DNA of 64,000 nt from Liolophura sinensis (taxonomy: Eukaryota; Mollusca; Polyplacophora; Chitonida; Chitonidae), in the NCBI RefSeq assembly GCF_032854445.1, contig NC_088295.1:57889249-57953248 (forward strand), given 5' to 3'. A program made the position numbers and the translations under genes. The notes below the pieces were generated by a model. It worked only from the letters and a program-made list of their open reading frames with translations. It did no database searches and was not told the DNA's origin. Positions 1 through 13,300 of this stretch are shown here, piece by piece (position 1 is the first letter of the stretch; every line of letters starts with the position of its first letter).

Positions 1-533
1 CGATGTCCCAAATCTTCAACTGGCTCTGCCTGGTTTGGTACACAAAACCTACCTTCCTATGATCTGCCATTCACACTGTGTGACAGATATCATTTACTTT
101 CAAGATGGCACTAGTATTTAAAAAATTTATATAGTCCATGTAGATTTTGAAATTCTGACATTCGCTGTAACACCATCCCTGTCTCTCAAAAACACTAGCC
201 ACAGACTTCCAAATTGCTAGCTCGATACTGATCTCAATGAGGCCCGCACTAATGGCAACCAAGACTTCACTAAAAACACAAGTTCTTTATTATGTATTTC
301 TGGGTTGTATACAGAAAATTGAAGTGCTTACACCAATGGATATGAATTGTTTTCTGGAGGATTTCTATGCCACAAGTAGGTCTTGTGACATTTCAAAGTG
401 GCTGTTTGTGGCATGTCGCTCAGTTCTGCATGTAGCATTCAGTTGTGGCCATAAGGCAGCGAAAAATGACATAAAAGCGAGGAAAATAATTTGTAATGTT
501 TGCATGTAAATTACATTTTTTCATTGTACTGAC
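1..533. other. no gene seen
   Basis: Short open frames only, none with a recognisable domain or paired splice sites. It probably lies in the intron upstream of the ZMYM/QRICH1-like exons that begin at 897, because the exon at 897 needs an upstream partner outside this window. Confidence 0.5.
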
Positions 534-728
534 CTCGGGCAGGGCGGCTTACTTGCCTTCGGTAAGTCGTCTCAGTGAAGCAGCACTAAATAAAAGAGCG
601 GTGGAAATCTGTCCTGCAACAAGGAGGCACATTACACGTACATGCACCCTAATGATTCCTTCGTCGTCATATGACTGAAAAATTGTTGAGTACGACATTA
701 AACCCCAAGCACTCACTCACTCACTCAC
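534..728 (+). repeat. 5'-truncated SINE, family B
   Basis: The copy ends in a run of ACTC units and is flanked by the 13-bp direct repeat TCATTGTACTGAC (521-533 and 729-741). Its body matches the element at 20818-21143 almost base for base. A truncated 5' end with a target-site duplication is the mark of LINE-driven retrotransposition. Confidence 0.85.
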
Positions 729-780
729 TCATTGTACTGACAGTACCACATGGTATTAAGTTTTACTGTTATTAGTTTTT

Positions 781-842
781 TGGCAACCTGCACATGGTCG
801 TGGGTTTCCCGTGGGCTGTGCCCGGTTTCCTCCCACCATAAT
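781..842 (+). repeat. SINE family A fragment
   Basis: Internal fragment (hallmark GGTCGTGGGTTTCCC) of the tRNA-derived SINE that recurs across the window. It lies in the putative intron just upstream of the first visible coding exon. Confidence 0.7.
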
Positions 843-896
843 GTACATACCTGTGTATGTTAACATGTTGTCGTTGTTGTGTTTATATAATTGCAG

Positions 897-3800
897 GTAT
901 TCAGAACTATCTGTTTGAGAATGGTCGCATTGACAACATCTTCACAGATATTTACTACGAGAAGTTTACGGAGTGCCTGAATGAAGTTGTACAGCGGTTC
1001 AAACCAAAACTCAACTCAGCAGGTAGGACTCAAAGATTAAACTGTACCAGAGTACAAGAAGTATTCCCCATTTAACCCATCATGTGCTCAGTATTTTTTA
1101 AATTTAGCTTACTTGCACAAAATTTAGTAGATTCAATTTCTGGTAACTTGCTAAACAAGCTGTGTCTGGTTTAGAATGCCACCTAATCAGTTAACAAAGC
1201 TTTGTGGAAGTGTTTTTGTGTGGTTTAACTCATACACAAATGTAACTTTAGTGTATATTTGTAGAAAACAATTCGGCCCAAAGTTGATCAAAAATACCAA
1301 CAATACAGAAGACTTCTGCATTTAAGTGACATTGTCAATACAAGTTCAGATCAGATCCCAGGCTGTTTTTGATGTTACACCCAAGATGCAACGAAGTTGG
1401 AGTTGGGGGGATTGGGGTGTACTGGAATCACCCTGTCTGTCTGTCTGTCTGTCCATAGTTCAGCATTTACATTGAGTATATTTTATGATTTTTGTGATGT
1501 TATTCACTGGAATTACCCCTCATTTTTAACACAACAACAATGTTCATGTACAGGTCAGCTGGTTTGCCGTATAGAAGAGGAGCACCTATGGGAATGTAAA
1601 CAGCTGGGCGCCCACTCTCCACACGTCCTCCTCAACACCCTCGTCTATTTCAACACCAAGTACTTCAAACTGAGGACTCCCCAGGATCACATGAAGCTCT
1701 CCTTCAGTCATATCATGAAACATTGGAAGAAAAACCCTGGAGCACCCCAGATCCAAGGGGCTAAGTCCACAGTAGGGAGAAGTGTGTACCTTCGATATTA
1801 CGCGGGAACGCCCAGCAAACCAGGTAATGTATTTTTGTTTGTACTTTAAATGACTGGAACTTTGACCCAAAAAGTGCATTTTTAGATGAAAATAGTTGTG
1901 TTTGGTACTGAAACTTGCATCATGTTTCTAGTACGATTTTGTAAGATCAGCTAGAACTCTCTGAATCGGGCAGAAAGAGAAATTTAGTCATGGTCGAAAT
2001 TTTAGAGTGTTGACATACATGTACTTATGTACACTAACTGGTGAGGTGTATGAAAGCTGGTGTGATGCCTCCTCAAGTTCTGGTTACATGTGTACATTTA
2101 CGGATGTGGTGTATGAAAGCTGGTGTGGTGCCTCAAGTTCTGGTTACATGTGTACATTTACGAGTGAGGTGTATGAAATCTGGTGTGATGCCTTCTGAAG
2201 TTCTGGTTACATGTGTACATTTATGGGTGAGGTGTATGAAAGCTGGTGTGATGCATCTCAAGTTCTGGTTACATGTGTACATTTACGGGTGAGGCGTATG
2301 AAATCTGGTGTGATGCCTTCTGAAGTTCTGGTTACATGTGTACATTTATGAGTGAGGTGTATGAAAGCTGGTGTGGTGCCTCAAGTTCTGCTTACATGCG
2401 TACATATACGGCTGAGGTGTATGAAAGCTGGTGTGATGCCTTTTCAGGTTCTGGTTACATCTATAACCTCTAGGCTAACTACAGGTGTCTGTGATTTCTG
2501 GGGCCAATTCCACATTACTGAGTTTGGTCAAAATTTAAAACCTTAACACAATGGTTAGATTTTGCTACTGGAAGTTGAAATTTTGATACATTTGTCTTCA
2601 GATAACATTTCTGGAGTGGTCGACATGTCAGTTCCTTGGGTCCCCAAAATAAGCTTTAAAACTGTATTTCAAATTTTGACTTAAGTCAGAAAAGCCTTTG
2701 TAGAATCAACTGCTCATGACATTAAACCGTAAAATGGCAGTGACACCACTGTTTACAAATCTTTGATTCATACAGGGGAATCTCCATGCCCACTGGCCTT
2801 CCCAGTAGGTCTGTTATTGTACAGATATGTATTATTTTATTCATTTATTTGATTGGTGTTTTACGCCCTACTCAAGAATATTTCACTTATACGACGGCAG
2901 CCAGCATTATGGTAGGTGGACAGATATCTATTACGTGTGCTGTATAGATCACTGAAAAGCATGACTACATGACTTTATTATGGCTTTACTGAAATGGTGT
3001 AGTGGCAAAGTCAAAAGCAGTCTAAAGAAAGTGTACATGCATTTCACTGGACATAAATGTGAATTTATAGACCTCTGTCTGCTAGTCCAGATTTGGCAGG
3101 AGATTTCACAATCGTGACAACTATTTCAGGGGCGGGTCAATGAAAATAAACTCCTCTAATTGGTCAGTGTTGAAATTGGTAAGCTGTCAGTTACCTGTAG
3201 ACATTTTTGCTCACGTGACTTTGAGTTCTCAACCCAGTATATGTTTGAAAACGTGATACATGTAGTTTTTGAAACTTTGCTGTAGTGTGTTCTCTGTGTT
3301 TAGCACGATTTGATACGGCAGGAAAATAGAACTCTTCTGAAATGGGAGGAGAGTTTCGATTGTAACGAAATATCATGTTTGTGAACTGTGGCAAACTTCG
3401 CTCCCATTTTACAAAAACTTGACAACTGATACTTACCAATCAGACCTATATCACTGAAATACCTTTCTTTATCGATTTGTTGAATTTACTTATGGGGCAT
3501 CATCGCTCAGTTAGTTAATTGAGGCCTGCTATTGTAGCAAGGATGTTTAGCCTGTCAACCTGAGAAGTAATACGTCAGTTTGCCTGTTAGTGTGGACATG
3601 CTTTGAAACATTTTGGAATTTACAGGTTTGTTGCAATTTCCACATCAAACTTTCTTCATTTTAATTCAGGAGTAAAGATAAAGGTGTGACTGATCGGGAA
3701 ATCTTCAAGCCTCTCTGTCAAGTAGTAAGCCTGTGCGATGCGTATTAGCAACCAAAACCTTCATGAAGTTTAAGTGGGGGTTGGGTGCGTTGGCCATTCA

Positions 3801-5379
3801 TCCCATATGCCAGACTGCCCCCAACTCAAACTTTGCAAAAGTAACCAATAGGAAAGGTTTTAGATCATTTACCGCAAGTTATTTCATGTGTCAAAAAGAA
3901 GTAAACATTGTCAGCGACCAACCGACGCAACCTTGAGCACAATGGCTTCTTACACACAACAAACACTGTTTTAATTATGGTGTACATGCACTAGGGGATG
4001 TGTTTACACCTTTCTCTCAGTCCTTCCCTTTGGAATTCACCCCATGTGGTGAAGGTCATCATCCAGACCGTCACTGGGGATTACTGCAGAGCTGGGAGTT
4101 GATCACTCTCCCCAGTCATCTCCACCGGCAACTTAAATCGGCTAAACTTTACAGCTAGAAATTTTCGGCTAAACTCTCTGTGAAAGACAGTATTTTCTCA
4201 ATGATATGCTAATGAAAAGACACGTTTGAATGTAATATAGAAGGTATTTATATTGAGTTTCCAAGCTGTAGTACATGTACTCCACAGATACATGCACATG
4301 AAATATATATACGAACAGTATATACAGGTATAATTTGCAAACGATATATTGAAATATACAGTCAAGACTACTACTGAGCTTTTTCATCAAAGAAATCATC
4401 ATTATAATAGTATGTTTTTTGTGTTTATCTCACCTGTAAAACCTGAAAAACCATTTTGGTTTCTCTTTCACTTTAGCCCAAGACAAAGACAAAAAGAAGA
4501 AAGAAGAACATCCAATAATGGAACAGGCAGAAAATCTGGATAACCCATTGAGGTGTCCTGTCAAGCTGTATGAATTCTATCTGTCAAAGTGGTGAGTGAT
4601 CTCTCTTTCACTGATGTTAAGTGCGACGTTAAACCCTAGTGCCCTCACTCACTCTTTCACTGATGGCAGTTATTAAACTGACCTGAGATACCCGTTCATG
4701 GCTACCCTAGTTCTTTTCGAGCGCCTTTGCAACCAATATTTTGAAATGTTCTGACAAAACTATGAGGTATAGAGAAATAATTTGCACAGTCTAATGAAGC
4801 TGCATCTTTAATGAGACAAAGAAATCATTTCTTAGCATCATTTTCATTTTGTATGCATATATTTCACTGAAAAAGTGCTTTAGTGGTTGAAAAAAGTTGA
4901 AAATTTTACAGTATATACAACCAGGTCAATGGCAATTTGCCCTTAGTTGAGCTCATGATCTGTATGCACATTAATTACGGTAAGCTACCAAATTCAGGTC
5001 TTCAGTGCTTCATGTATTGAGCTGAAGTTTGTTATTCACATGTCTCCCACGGGCAAGTGCCGGCTATCAAGATTAAGTTATTTTTATTTTGATACCCTCC
5101 TCTGATATTGAAATGAGTTTATTGTGCCCATAAAACTAAACTTTAAATTGGTTTGGCCTAAACACACCAAACTTCTTGTGTTGCAGCTCCTACTTTTCCA
5201 GTCCTGAATCTCTGAAGACGAGGAGTGATATATTTTACTTGGTCCCGGAGAGGTCCTGTGTCCCTGATTCACCAGTTTGGTACTCCACTCAGCCAATGAC
5301 AATAGAGCCTATGGCCAAGATGTTAAACCGCATCCACCTGGTGAAGGAAGTGCAAGAAGCTTACGCCAATGTTTACTAG
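897..5379 (+). CDS. ZMYM/QRICH1-family protein, C-terminal exons (partial)
   Basis: Four coding exons join in frame: 897-1022, 1554-1823, 4477-4591 and 5202-5379 (stop TAG), giving 228 residues plus one split codon at the start. All junctions are AG/GT with matching phases. The product has the DUF3504-type C-terminal domain of the ZMYM2/3/4 and QRICH1 proteins. It contains EEHLWECKQLGAHSP, LLNTLVYFNTKYF, then CPVKLYEFYLSKC, PERSCVPDSPVWYS and a helical end. In vertebrates these are nuclear proteins linked to transcriptional co-repressor complexes, SUMO binding or stress responses. The MYM zinc fingers, if present, lie upstream of the window. For the last exon I chose the acceptor before 5202 rather than the one before 5187, because it restores the family sequence KCPESL. 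ZMYM and QRICH1 cannot be told apart from this end alone. Confidence 0.9.
2036..2466. repeat. minisatellite, about 62-bp unit, seven copies
   Basis: Tandem units each contain GAGGTGTATGAAA and GTTCTGGTTACATGTGTAC. They start near 2039, 2101, 2163, 2225, 2287, 2349 and 2409. The array lies inside the 2.65-kb intron of the ZMYM/QRICH1-like gene. The open frames across it are an effect of the repetition, not genes. Confidence 0.9.
2840..2922 (-). repeat. SINE family A, 3'-end fragment
   Basis: Reverse copy of the SINE 3' end, beginning with the TTTATTTGATTGGTGTTTTA hallmark. It lies in the ZMYM/QRICH1-like intron. Confidence 0.8.
4617..4651 (+). repeat. 35-bp SINE family B end with target-site duplication
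   Basis: Only the last 35 bases of family B are present (GCGACGTTAAACCC then CTCACTCA). They are flanked by the 14-bp direct repeat CTCTTTCACTGATG (4603-4616 and 4652-4665). It sits about 25 bp inside the intron after the exon ending at 4591. Confidence 0.8.
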
Positions 5380-6365
5380 TGTTACTTCCCTTTGATATGT
5401 ATCGTTATGACTTTTTTAGGTTCTGCGTTCCTGATTCGCCAGTTTGGTATTACACACAGCCAGTAACAGTATGGCTAAAATAATTACCCAGGATCCATCT
5501 ATTGAAGGAAGTCTAGGAAGCTTGCACAAATGTATCTTAGTGTTTTTTCCCCCCCTCATTTTGTTCCATTGTAACTTGCGTCCACAGTATTTCACAATAA
5601 CGGCATACAAACAGGGAGTTGAATGTTTCTAGCTTTCTGTGGTACATGAATCAAATTTAATGAGACCTTCATGAGAGATGACATCACTGCCAAGAAGAAA
5701 CCATAGTCTGTCTGCATATTATTTGTAGCTAGAATGGTATTACAGTTTTAAGTGCAACTTTTATACTTTTATTTAGGCTGATCTGTTTTACAGTTTGCTC
5801 TTAAGAAGTTATCAACAGAGTTTAGTTCTGTGACTCCTGATCATACCGCAGTGGATTTCTGATTGGACTCGTGTTGTCTTGTGTGTTCCATCCGTTACTG
5901 AAATATCTTCATAACCAATAACTTTTAACAAAACTACTGTTACATTTTATGAAACTCCATACATGCAATCATTTTCGGATCCTCCAGACAAGATTACATT
6001 GTGGTCAATGCCTATGATCTTTCACCTATTTTCCCAGGTAATGAACTCATTAGCTAGTTAGTCAAGTTTTCATAACTGCATGCTGGACAATAGTATATCT
6101 GAACTTTATGATTGGGGTGCCATATCAACATGACCTGATTTTTGTTTTGTTTTGTTTTGTTTTGTGCTACAAGATAATCTGTGTGAGATACATGTCAGAT
6201 ATATGGACATGACATCCTGTGTTACAGTTCCACCATGCGCACAGATTTTCATGTAACAAGCACATGAATACTTCATAATCCATCCATTGATAATCATGTA
6301 GCAACTGGCAATCTTTTCTTGGAGACTTGTAAATGAAGTTAATCATAACTTTACAGGCTAGAAGA
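5380..6365. other. 3' flank of the ZMYM/QRICH1-like gene
   Basis: No gene or clear repeat seen. Probably holds the 3' UTR, but no convincing nearby polyadenylation signal could be chosen. Confidence 0.4.
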
Positions 6366-6530
6366 TTTATTTATTTATTTATTTATTTGATTGGTGTTTT
6401 ACGCCGTACTCAAGAATATTTCACTTATACGACGACGGCCAGCATTATGGCAGGAGGAAACTGGGCAAAGCCGGGAGGAAGCCCACCACCATCCGCAGGT
6501 TGCTGGAAGACTTTCCTACTTACGACAGGT
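6366..6530 (-). repeat. SINE family A, 3' half
   Basis: Reverse copy starting with a (TTTA)n tail complement, followed by GATTGGTGTTTTACGCCG and the CACTTATACGACG segment. It is one of four same-strand copies between 6.3 and 8.3 kb. Confidence 0.85.
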
Positions 6531-7551
6531 TAGGAGACACATACGGTATGAACATACATGCATGTCATGTGACCTTACTGCACATGTCGCTGCCGCAACC
6601 AGCACCCCGACCCCCACATAAAATACACCATTAATTTACACTCATTTTTATGGCTTCATCACTTACAATGCAATTACTGTATGTAGTTTCTAGTGCACCA
6701 GGCTAGGTATATTAGTTTCAGAGAGATATGCCAAACTCTGATGTGAAATGCAGATGCACACAACTTTTTTTTCATCTTTTTCCCATGCCACAATATGTAC
6801 ATTTTGATGATATATTTTAATTGAATTCATTTATTCATTATGAAGTAATTCATAAAGTCATTCGTGCAAATCTTTAATTTGCCACTTGTTTGTTGCATGT
6901 ATATGTCATGCATTAATCTATCACAGGGTTACTACATGTACTTCAGACTCCTGCTTTACAGTTGGCTGTGCTTTCAAATACTTCTTATAATCTGGCAAAG
7001 ACTTGTAATTGCTGAAAAACATGATAAAATCTTCTTTGATAATGTACCGTACCGTGCATATAATGGTGTTCATTCCTTTTCGTGTACTCTTTGTGTATTC
7101 CAAAACATGAATGACCTAAAATTACGCCCGTGAATATGTTGCTAACTTTGCCTGATTCTGTGAGATCTATCGATGGTTAGGTAGAAAATTTCATCACCAA
7201 AAGCGATACTTTGGCCTTTATTTTCCACTGAAAACTCACTTTTGGGGTGAAATTGTTGGGCAGTTACAGTAACCTATTTGATTTATACTGGTTTAGTCCT
7301 GTGTTTCTGTACTGGGGCTGATTCTGTGAAGTGATTTTTCAAGTCAAAATTTCAAAGTTGCTTCCTTTGTCTCTGCAGTTTATTTGGCCAGTGTACTTAG
7401 CCACAAATGTGTTGTACAAAAACTGTGTGGTTTTGCATGTGAAGATTAAATTTATCATTTTAACATCTAAAGATTTCACGGTTAGTTATTGGGATGTTTA
7501 AACATCATAGACATCCATAAAGGTCAAAAGGTCATTGTGTCTGATGACTGA

Positions 7552-7705
7552 GGATTTATTTATTTGTTTGGTGTTTTATGCCATACTTAAGAAAATTTCA
7601 CTTATGGTGTGGTGGCCAGCTTTATAGTGGAAGGAAACTGGGCAGTGCCTTGGGTAAACCCACCACTATCCGTAGGTTGCTGGCAGAACTTCCAATATAC
7701 AGGGA
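7552..7705 (-). repeat. SINE family A, diverged 3' half
   Basis: Same segment order as the 6366 copy (tail, GGTGTTTTATGCC, TTTCACTTAT, CCACCACTATCCGTAGG) but with many substitutions, so it is an older insertion. Confidence 0.75.
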
Positions 7706-7789
7706 AACCATAACAAGCTTGTGACAGGAGTGTGGACTGTATGGTACATGTAGAATACCAAGACTAGTTGATCATGACTAATTAGATTG

Positions 7790-7945
7790 GATTTATTTAT
7801 ATATTTGATTGGAGTTTTACACCGTACACAAGAATATTTCACTTATACAACAGCGGACAGCAATAAGGTGGGAGGAAACCGGGCAGAACCTGGGGGGAAA
7901 CGCACAAACATCCACAGCTTGCTGGCAGACTTTCCCAATTACTTT
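7790..7945 (-). repeat. SINE family A, 3' half
   Basis: Reverse copy with TTTGATTGGAGTTTTACACC and the ACTTATACAACAGCGG segment. It lies 85 bp from the preceding copy. Confidence 0.8.
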
Positions 7946-8097
7946 TAGATTGGAGGTTCGTATTATGCTATTAAAGCTCTCAAGGCAGTAGCATTTCGTC
8001 CGCAGTTGTCGGGTATTGGGTGAGGCACACACGTTGACCTCTACGGGCTATCTTCCACCCAAAAATATGTGTGATGAGTTCCATGCCTGCCTCATAT

Positions 8098-8250
8098 ATT
8101 TTATTTATTTATTTGAATGGTGTTTTACGCTGTACTGGAGAATTTTTCACTTATACAACAGCCGCCAGCATTATGGTCGGTGGAAACTGGGCACAGCCCA
8201 GTGGAAACCCAGGACCATCCGTAGGTTGCTGGCAGACCTTCCCATGTATG
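8098..8250 (-). repeat. SINE family A, 3' half
   Basis: Reverse copy with ATTTGAATGGTGTTTTACGC, the CACTTATACAACAGCC segment and GGACCATCCGTAGG. Confidence 0.8.
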
Positions 8251-9088
8251 ACCCGAGAGCCTGCCTCATATAAAGTAAAACATAAAGCGTCGTCAGTCAA
8301 ATGAGTTTCACACTATCAAAAACCAACACAAAACAGAAAAAAAAAAAAAAACGTATACATGTCTGATTGATTTTTTATTTTTTTAAAACATTTATCACTG
8401 GTAAAAGCACATGTGTGCAAACACTGCAGATATGAACATGTCATATGTAACATTGATTTTGACTATGCATGTGCAAATAAAGCATGACGATTAAATACCT
8501 CACCTCTCGTCCCCATCCCTCTCCACTGATGAATTAAACTTTGATTTTACGTGTTAATTTCACATATCTCCAGTTCATGGGTAACTTCATCCAAGACTTG
8601 ATGACCATCACTATCTTCATGGAAAGCATCAAGATGTTCCCAATGCCATTTAAGACATGACTTACAATAAGGTATTCAGTTATGCGGCCTCTACAATCGG
8701 GACGAGCTTATTAATGTGTTGAGACGAGCATTTCCAGATAATTTCAAAGGGCCATCATTGATACTTTTCCCGAATTTACCTGTCCTGTCTATATCATCCT
8801 TGGGAAACTGTCTATATCTATATCTCAAATGTATTGTTTAGTTCAGCTTATGTTGTGTCAAACAAATCCCTTATCTGATACAAGCATTTCATCACCATCA
8901 CTTTGATTAAGGTCCATACACAGTTTTCCAAGATATGACAAACTAGATTACACAGAACTGTAATGGGAGATAGTGTACTAATCAAGTGCACAAAAGTATT
9001 GTTCCACATAAGTTTTCCATGCATCTGGCACAACTGCTTTTCACGCAAGATGTATTTGTGGCAGAGCACATTTGTAGCTGAAGCAAGC

Positions 9089-9226
9089 TGGGCCCAGTTT
9101 CACAAAGTGGCGTATGACATACTTTTATCCTACATCTGTAGTATGATACTTTGCACGAAAGTATTACTGTACCACTGCCTTATATGTGCGATTATCATAC
9201 ATGTACAACATCTTTGTGAACTGGAT
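9089..9226. mobile_element. palindromic MITE-like element
   Basis: The ends form an inverted repeat: GGCCCAGTTTCACAAAG on the left and CTTTGTGAACTGGA on the right. The interior is partly self-complementary, with ACATAC/GTATGA motifs. Related elements lie near 36862 and 51526. There is no coding capacity, so it would be non-autonomous. Confidence 0.6.
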
Positions 9227-9989
9227 TCAGCACTGTTAGGTTATTTGGTCAGCAGTGTTAGGTTATTTGGTCAGCACTGTTAGTCATTCGGTCAGTGTGT
9301 AAGAGTATCTTTTAACATGGGCCATCAATATAATGCCCAAATGCAAGAAGACATTGAACTTTTCAGGGATGTTGAAGCTATTGTGAATTTGTGCTTATAT
9401 ACTTCCATTCTCCCAACCTCATCCTATGTTTTTCTTTTTTTCAAGAACATATTGTGACAGGGAAAATTCATGAACTGATATGCAAATACAAAATACATAC
9501 AAATACCACAATTAGCTGAAGGTTGGGACTAGTGAATGAATGGACACTTTATGTGTATATTTATCCGTGCACTTACACATTTCTAACCCCACTGAATGTG
9601 ATTCTTGAAAAATGTAAATACCAAGAAATAATAAAGAAAAATAAATTCAATAAAGTTAAAAAAAAAAGAAGTTAAGCCGTATCTGAGGAAATCTATGGGA
9701 AATATCTGTAAATGAAAATCTTACTAAAACACAAACATTATATTGTACCATCATGATAGCTGTGTTTAAAGAAGGCTAAGAAATTTTTATTAGCTCAAAA
9801 GAGCTAACATTGGCTCAGATCTGAAAAACATGTCTGTAAATGCATTCTGGCATGTAATTAAGTACATAGGTGCATCTGTCAGACTTAGTCACAAGACCAA
9901 TTGGGTTGGTAACATGACCAATCGGAATGAAATGCGGCTGAACATAACTGGTGGGAGATATTTAAGTCATTATACATGAATGTACATAT

Positions 9990-10360
9990 GTACAGAAAAC
10001 TGTTTGTAGGACATGCTCTATCAGCAGACAAATACATGGTATAAAAGTGAAAAGAAAAAGTTCCTGTTCAAGAGGAGATAACTATTGTTTGCCCAACTGG
10101 CCTGTTGGTTTGACCAACGTGGAATATCAAAGTGTAAGGGCAACAGTTAATATTCGACTCTTCTTGACCATTTACATTCCCGCATTGTTAATTCCATTAC
10201 ACTTCACAACTGTTAATTCCATTAAAGTTCACTATGTGAAGTTGTGAACTTTAATGGGCAAACAATAGTTATCTCCTCTTGAACAGGAACTTTTTCTTCA
10301 CTTTTATACCTTGTATTTGTATGCTGATAGAGCATGTCCTACAAATAGTTCTCTGTGTAT
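9990..10360. mobile_element. foldback element with about 100-bp inverted arms
   Basis: The left arm (about 9990-10094) includes GGACATGCTCTATCAGC and AGAGGAGATAACTATTG. The right arm (about 10255-10360) is its near-perfect reverse complement. About 160 bp lie between them, with a smaller nested palindrome (ATTAAAGTTCAC / GTGAACTTTAAT). There is no transposase, so it is probably a MITE or foldback transposon. Confidence 0.85.
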
Positions 10361-13300
10361 TTACTGGGCAAACGCATAAACTCTAAACCAAGACAAAGTA
10401 TCTGCCTGTTGTAAGCCATTCTGTGAAAACAAGATTCACTCAAAAAGGGCTAACCAATACATCACTGAATTCTCAAAAGAAAGTGCTCACATTGAATAAC
10501 ACTTCTGTTTTACTGACACCAGCCATAACATCCTACATGTGCGTGACTTCATAAGCAGTGCAGTGGAGTCACATACAACAACGTTTTCAAAATAGCTTAG
10601 AACTGAGTTTTAAGGAAACGAAATCTATAGGTTTACAGGTAACTCGACTGCAGAAAACATTTTCATCTCGAACACTTTAAAATTGTTCCTAATATGCCTG
10701 TTGACAAGTATATTGTAATAATAAAAATGCAATGTATCTAGCATCTAGAAATGTGGGGTTTGTTATTGATTAAGTTATATCCAAAGCATACATTTTCCAA
10801 AAATATTTTTCCATTCATAACAATATAAGTTGAAGCTGTCATGCACACAAATTCTTTGAGCCTTCCATGTATATCAACAAGTGTACTGCCCATCCATACT
10901 GTTCCTTTCAACAATTATATCTACAAACTTAACTGAAATGCAAAAAAAATTGCAAAAAAAAACATTCCTCACAGCCACGAAATGTAGGCTAATGGACCAT
11001 ATTATGTTGTTAATGCGACTACTCAAGGTAGATATGCGTGCAAAAATTAAATAAATACAATGAAATATGGCAAAATTAATTCACAACATTGAGTCATTTT
11101 GTCATTCAAGTTTGACATAGACTGAGATCACAAATGGAATGGCGATGAGCACTTTGAATATCTAGCACTTCAAAAAATGCTTGGAAATAAGCCTGAATAC
11201 TGAAGGCAAACACCCTGCAAAAGCTTCAATAAATCTATAAGTACAAGTATTTTCAACAAACTGATCTGTTCACAGGCATTCAGAGGGAAAAAAAGCCGAG
11301 AGATTTTCTGATTACGGCAAGCCAGCTTTCTGACTCACCCCTTTAATACATAGAGTTCTGTCCTATGAAACACAAAATACCCTAAATGAACATAAATTCT
11401 GTCCCTGACTAACTTGCCAATTTTTTCTGATTCTGATAGTTCTACTGAGTTCTTTTGGTAAGGAGTTTTGAGGTTTGGTTGGAACAGGGGATGATACTCT
11501 TCTCGAAAATTGTAAGCTTTGGCACAAAAATATTTGATGACATTCATTTGCCTCTAAAAATGGATTTTTGTGGATGAAATTATAAGTCATTTAGGGTACT
11601 TCAAAAACCATACACATCCTACATGTTTTTCAGGACTTTCAAGGCCAATTCAGTATAAAGTATAAATCTTCATGTTGAGATTAACAGATACTATTTAAGC
11701 CGGCAGTTTATTTATCGGTCCCTATCAAACATAATGCAATATAACGTTCAACACTGAAAGATCAAGTACCACTACATTCCCAATGATGTATCCCAAAATA
11801 AACTCTCTTCCAAATACTTCCAAGGTTATGAAAATCTTTTAAAAGAATTCAAGCACCTTCATCGAATTCAATGATCACTGGAAAATCTTTCTAAACGCAA
11901 CCCGTGAGTAATAATCTTCAATTATCACTAATACGACATGTGCTTAGCATATGATTGTCAAAAAATTACTCCTAAAAGCAGATGTCTGTCCATTAAGACA
12001 AATTGTACAGATCCACATTTTTCATGTGATCATAAAACTGCTCTTATGTAACTATTATTGTTTCTGGCATAGATCAGCCAACCCAGTGGAGTTTCTCACA
12101 ATCACTACCCAATGATCAGTCTGGCCAATGACTGAGGGTTTCTTATTGTGTCTTGTCCCATGATTGGTTGATAACCAAAAGCATGTGTTCTGCATACTGT
12201 AATTCCTCAACCTTTTCGCATTTGAAAGAGCAACTTTCAATGCAATTTATGCACATTTTTAAGTTGATTTTAGAGATAAAACTAAATAAAAAAAATTTTA
12301 AAAATATAATCTTGTCAATCAACACAGAATAATACCTCCAGAATATGCTTGAATGAACAGCATACAAACATGCGAAAAATGTTGAGGAATTAAGGTAATC
12401 ATGCATGAATTCAAGAGTCTTGTCACTGCAGTCGTATGAAAAGAGTCAAGCTGAAAATTTATGTTCGCATGGATTCATCTCTGAAGAACATACACAGAGC
12501 CAAGTCATTTATATTTAACTCTGTCACAAAGATGAAAAAATCAAACAACAAAATATTTTACAAAAATTACACATATTGCACTGCCCTTGTAAACGAAACA
12601 GAAACTGTCAATACAGGTTAAAAAACAGCCGTTTCTTTCTGAAAACCTCGTATTAAATGCTGTCTTGTGAAACTAAATCCTGAGCAACAATGGAGAATAA
12701 CCAGAGTATAAAACATGTAATGCTGAACAAATTTCTGATAAAATACTGAAAGATTTTTCTCCTAACTAAAACATGTAATGGTATATTCTGCTCATGTATA
12801 ATATCAAGTGTAAACTCTAACATATTAAGTGTAAACTCTAACATATTAAGTGTAAACTCTAACATATTAAGTGTAAACTGTAAATTTTCAGTCAACCTTC
12901 AAGTGAAAGTGGGCGAGAGTCTAGATGTATATCCAAATGTTCATCTTTGTAGAATAATTTTCAGTGCAGATTTCCAAATCAATGACTAAAAACACTTTTA
13001 AGAGGATGCTTGTTTCTTTTGTCGCATGTCAATACAACAGTAAAAAGATATCTTAGAAGACTTACTGTGAGAAAAAACTTCATGAGGAATTTTGGGCAAG
13101 CAAAAAACTGAGACTGTACATGTTAAAAAGTGTAAAAGAATGTCTTGAGTTTGATATGCATGAGTGTCTCTAATATAAAATGGATATCATAAACATGCAA
13201 ATATAAGCTTGTAATCCATCAAAGGCAATTTTCATAATGTGTAGGATGAGATTTTGGCTTTTTTTTTTTTGGAAAACTCCATGTACCCTTCCAGTAATTA

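Noticed and set aside
5187-5201. Earlier acceptor for the last ZMYM/QRICH1-like exon (AG at 5185-5186)
   Set aside because: It is also in frame but would insert SYFSS before PESL. The acceptor ending at 5201 restores the family sequence KCPESL.
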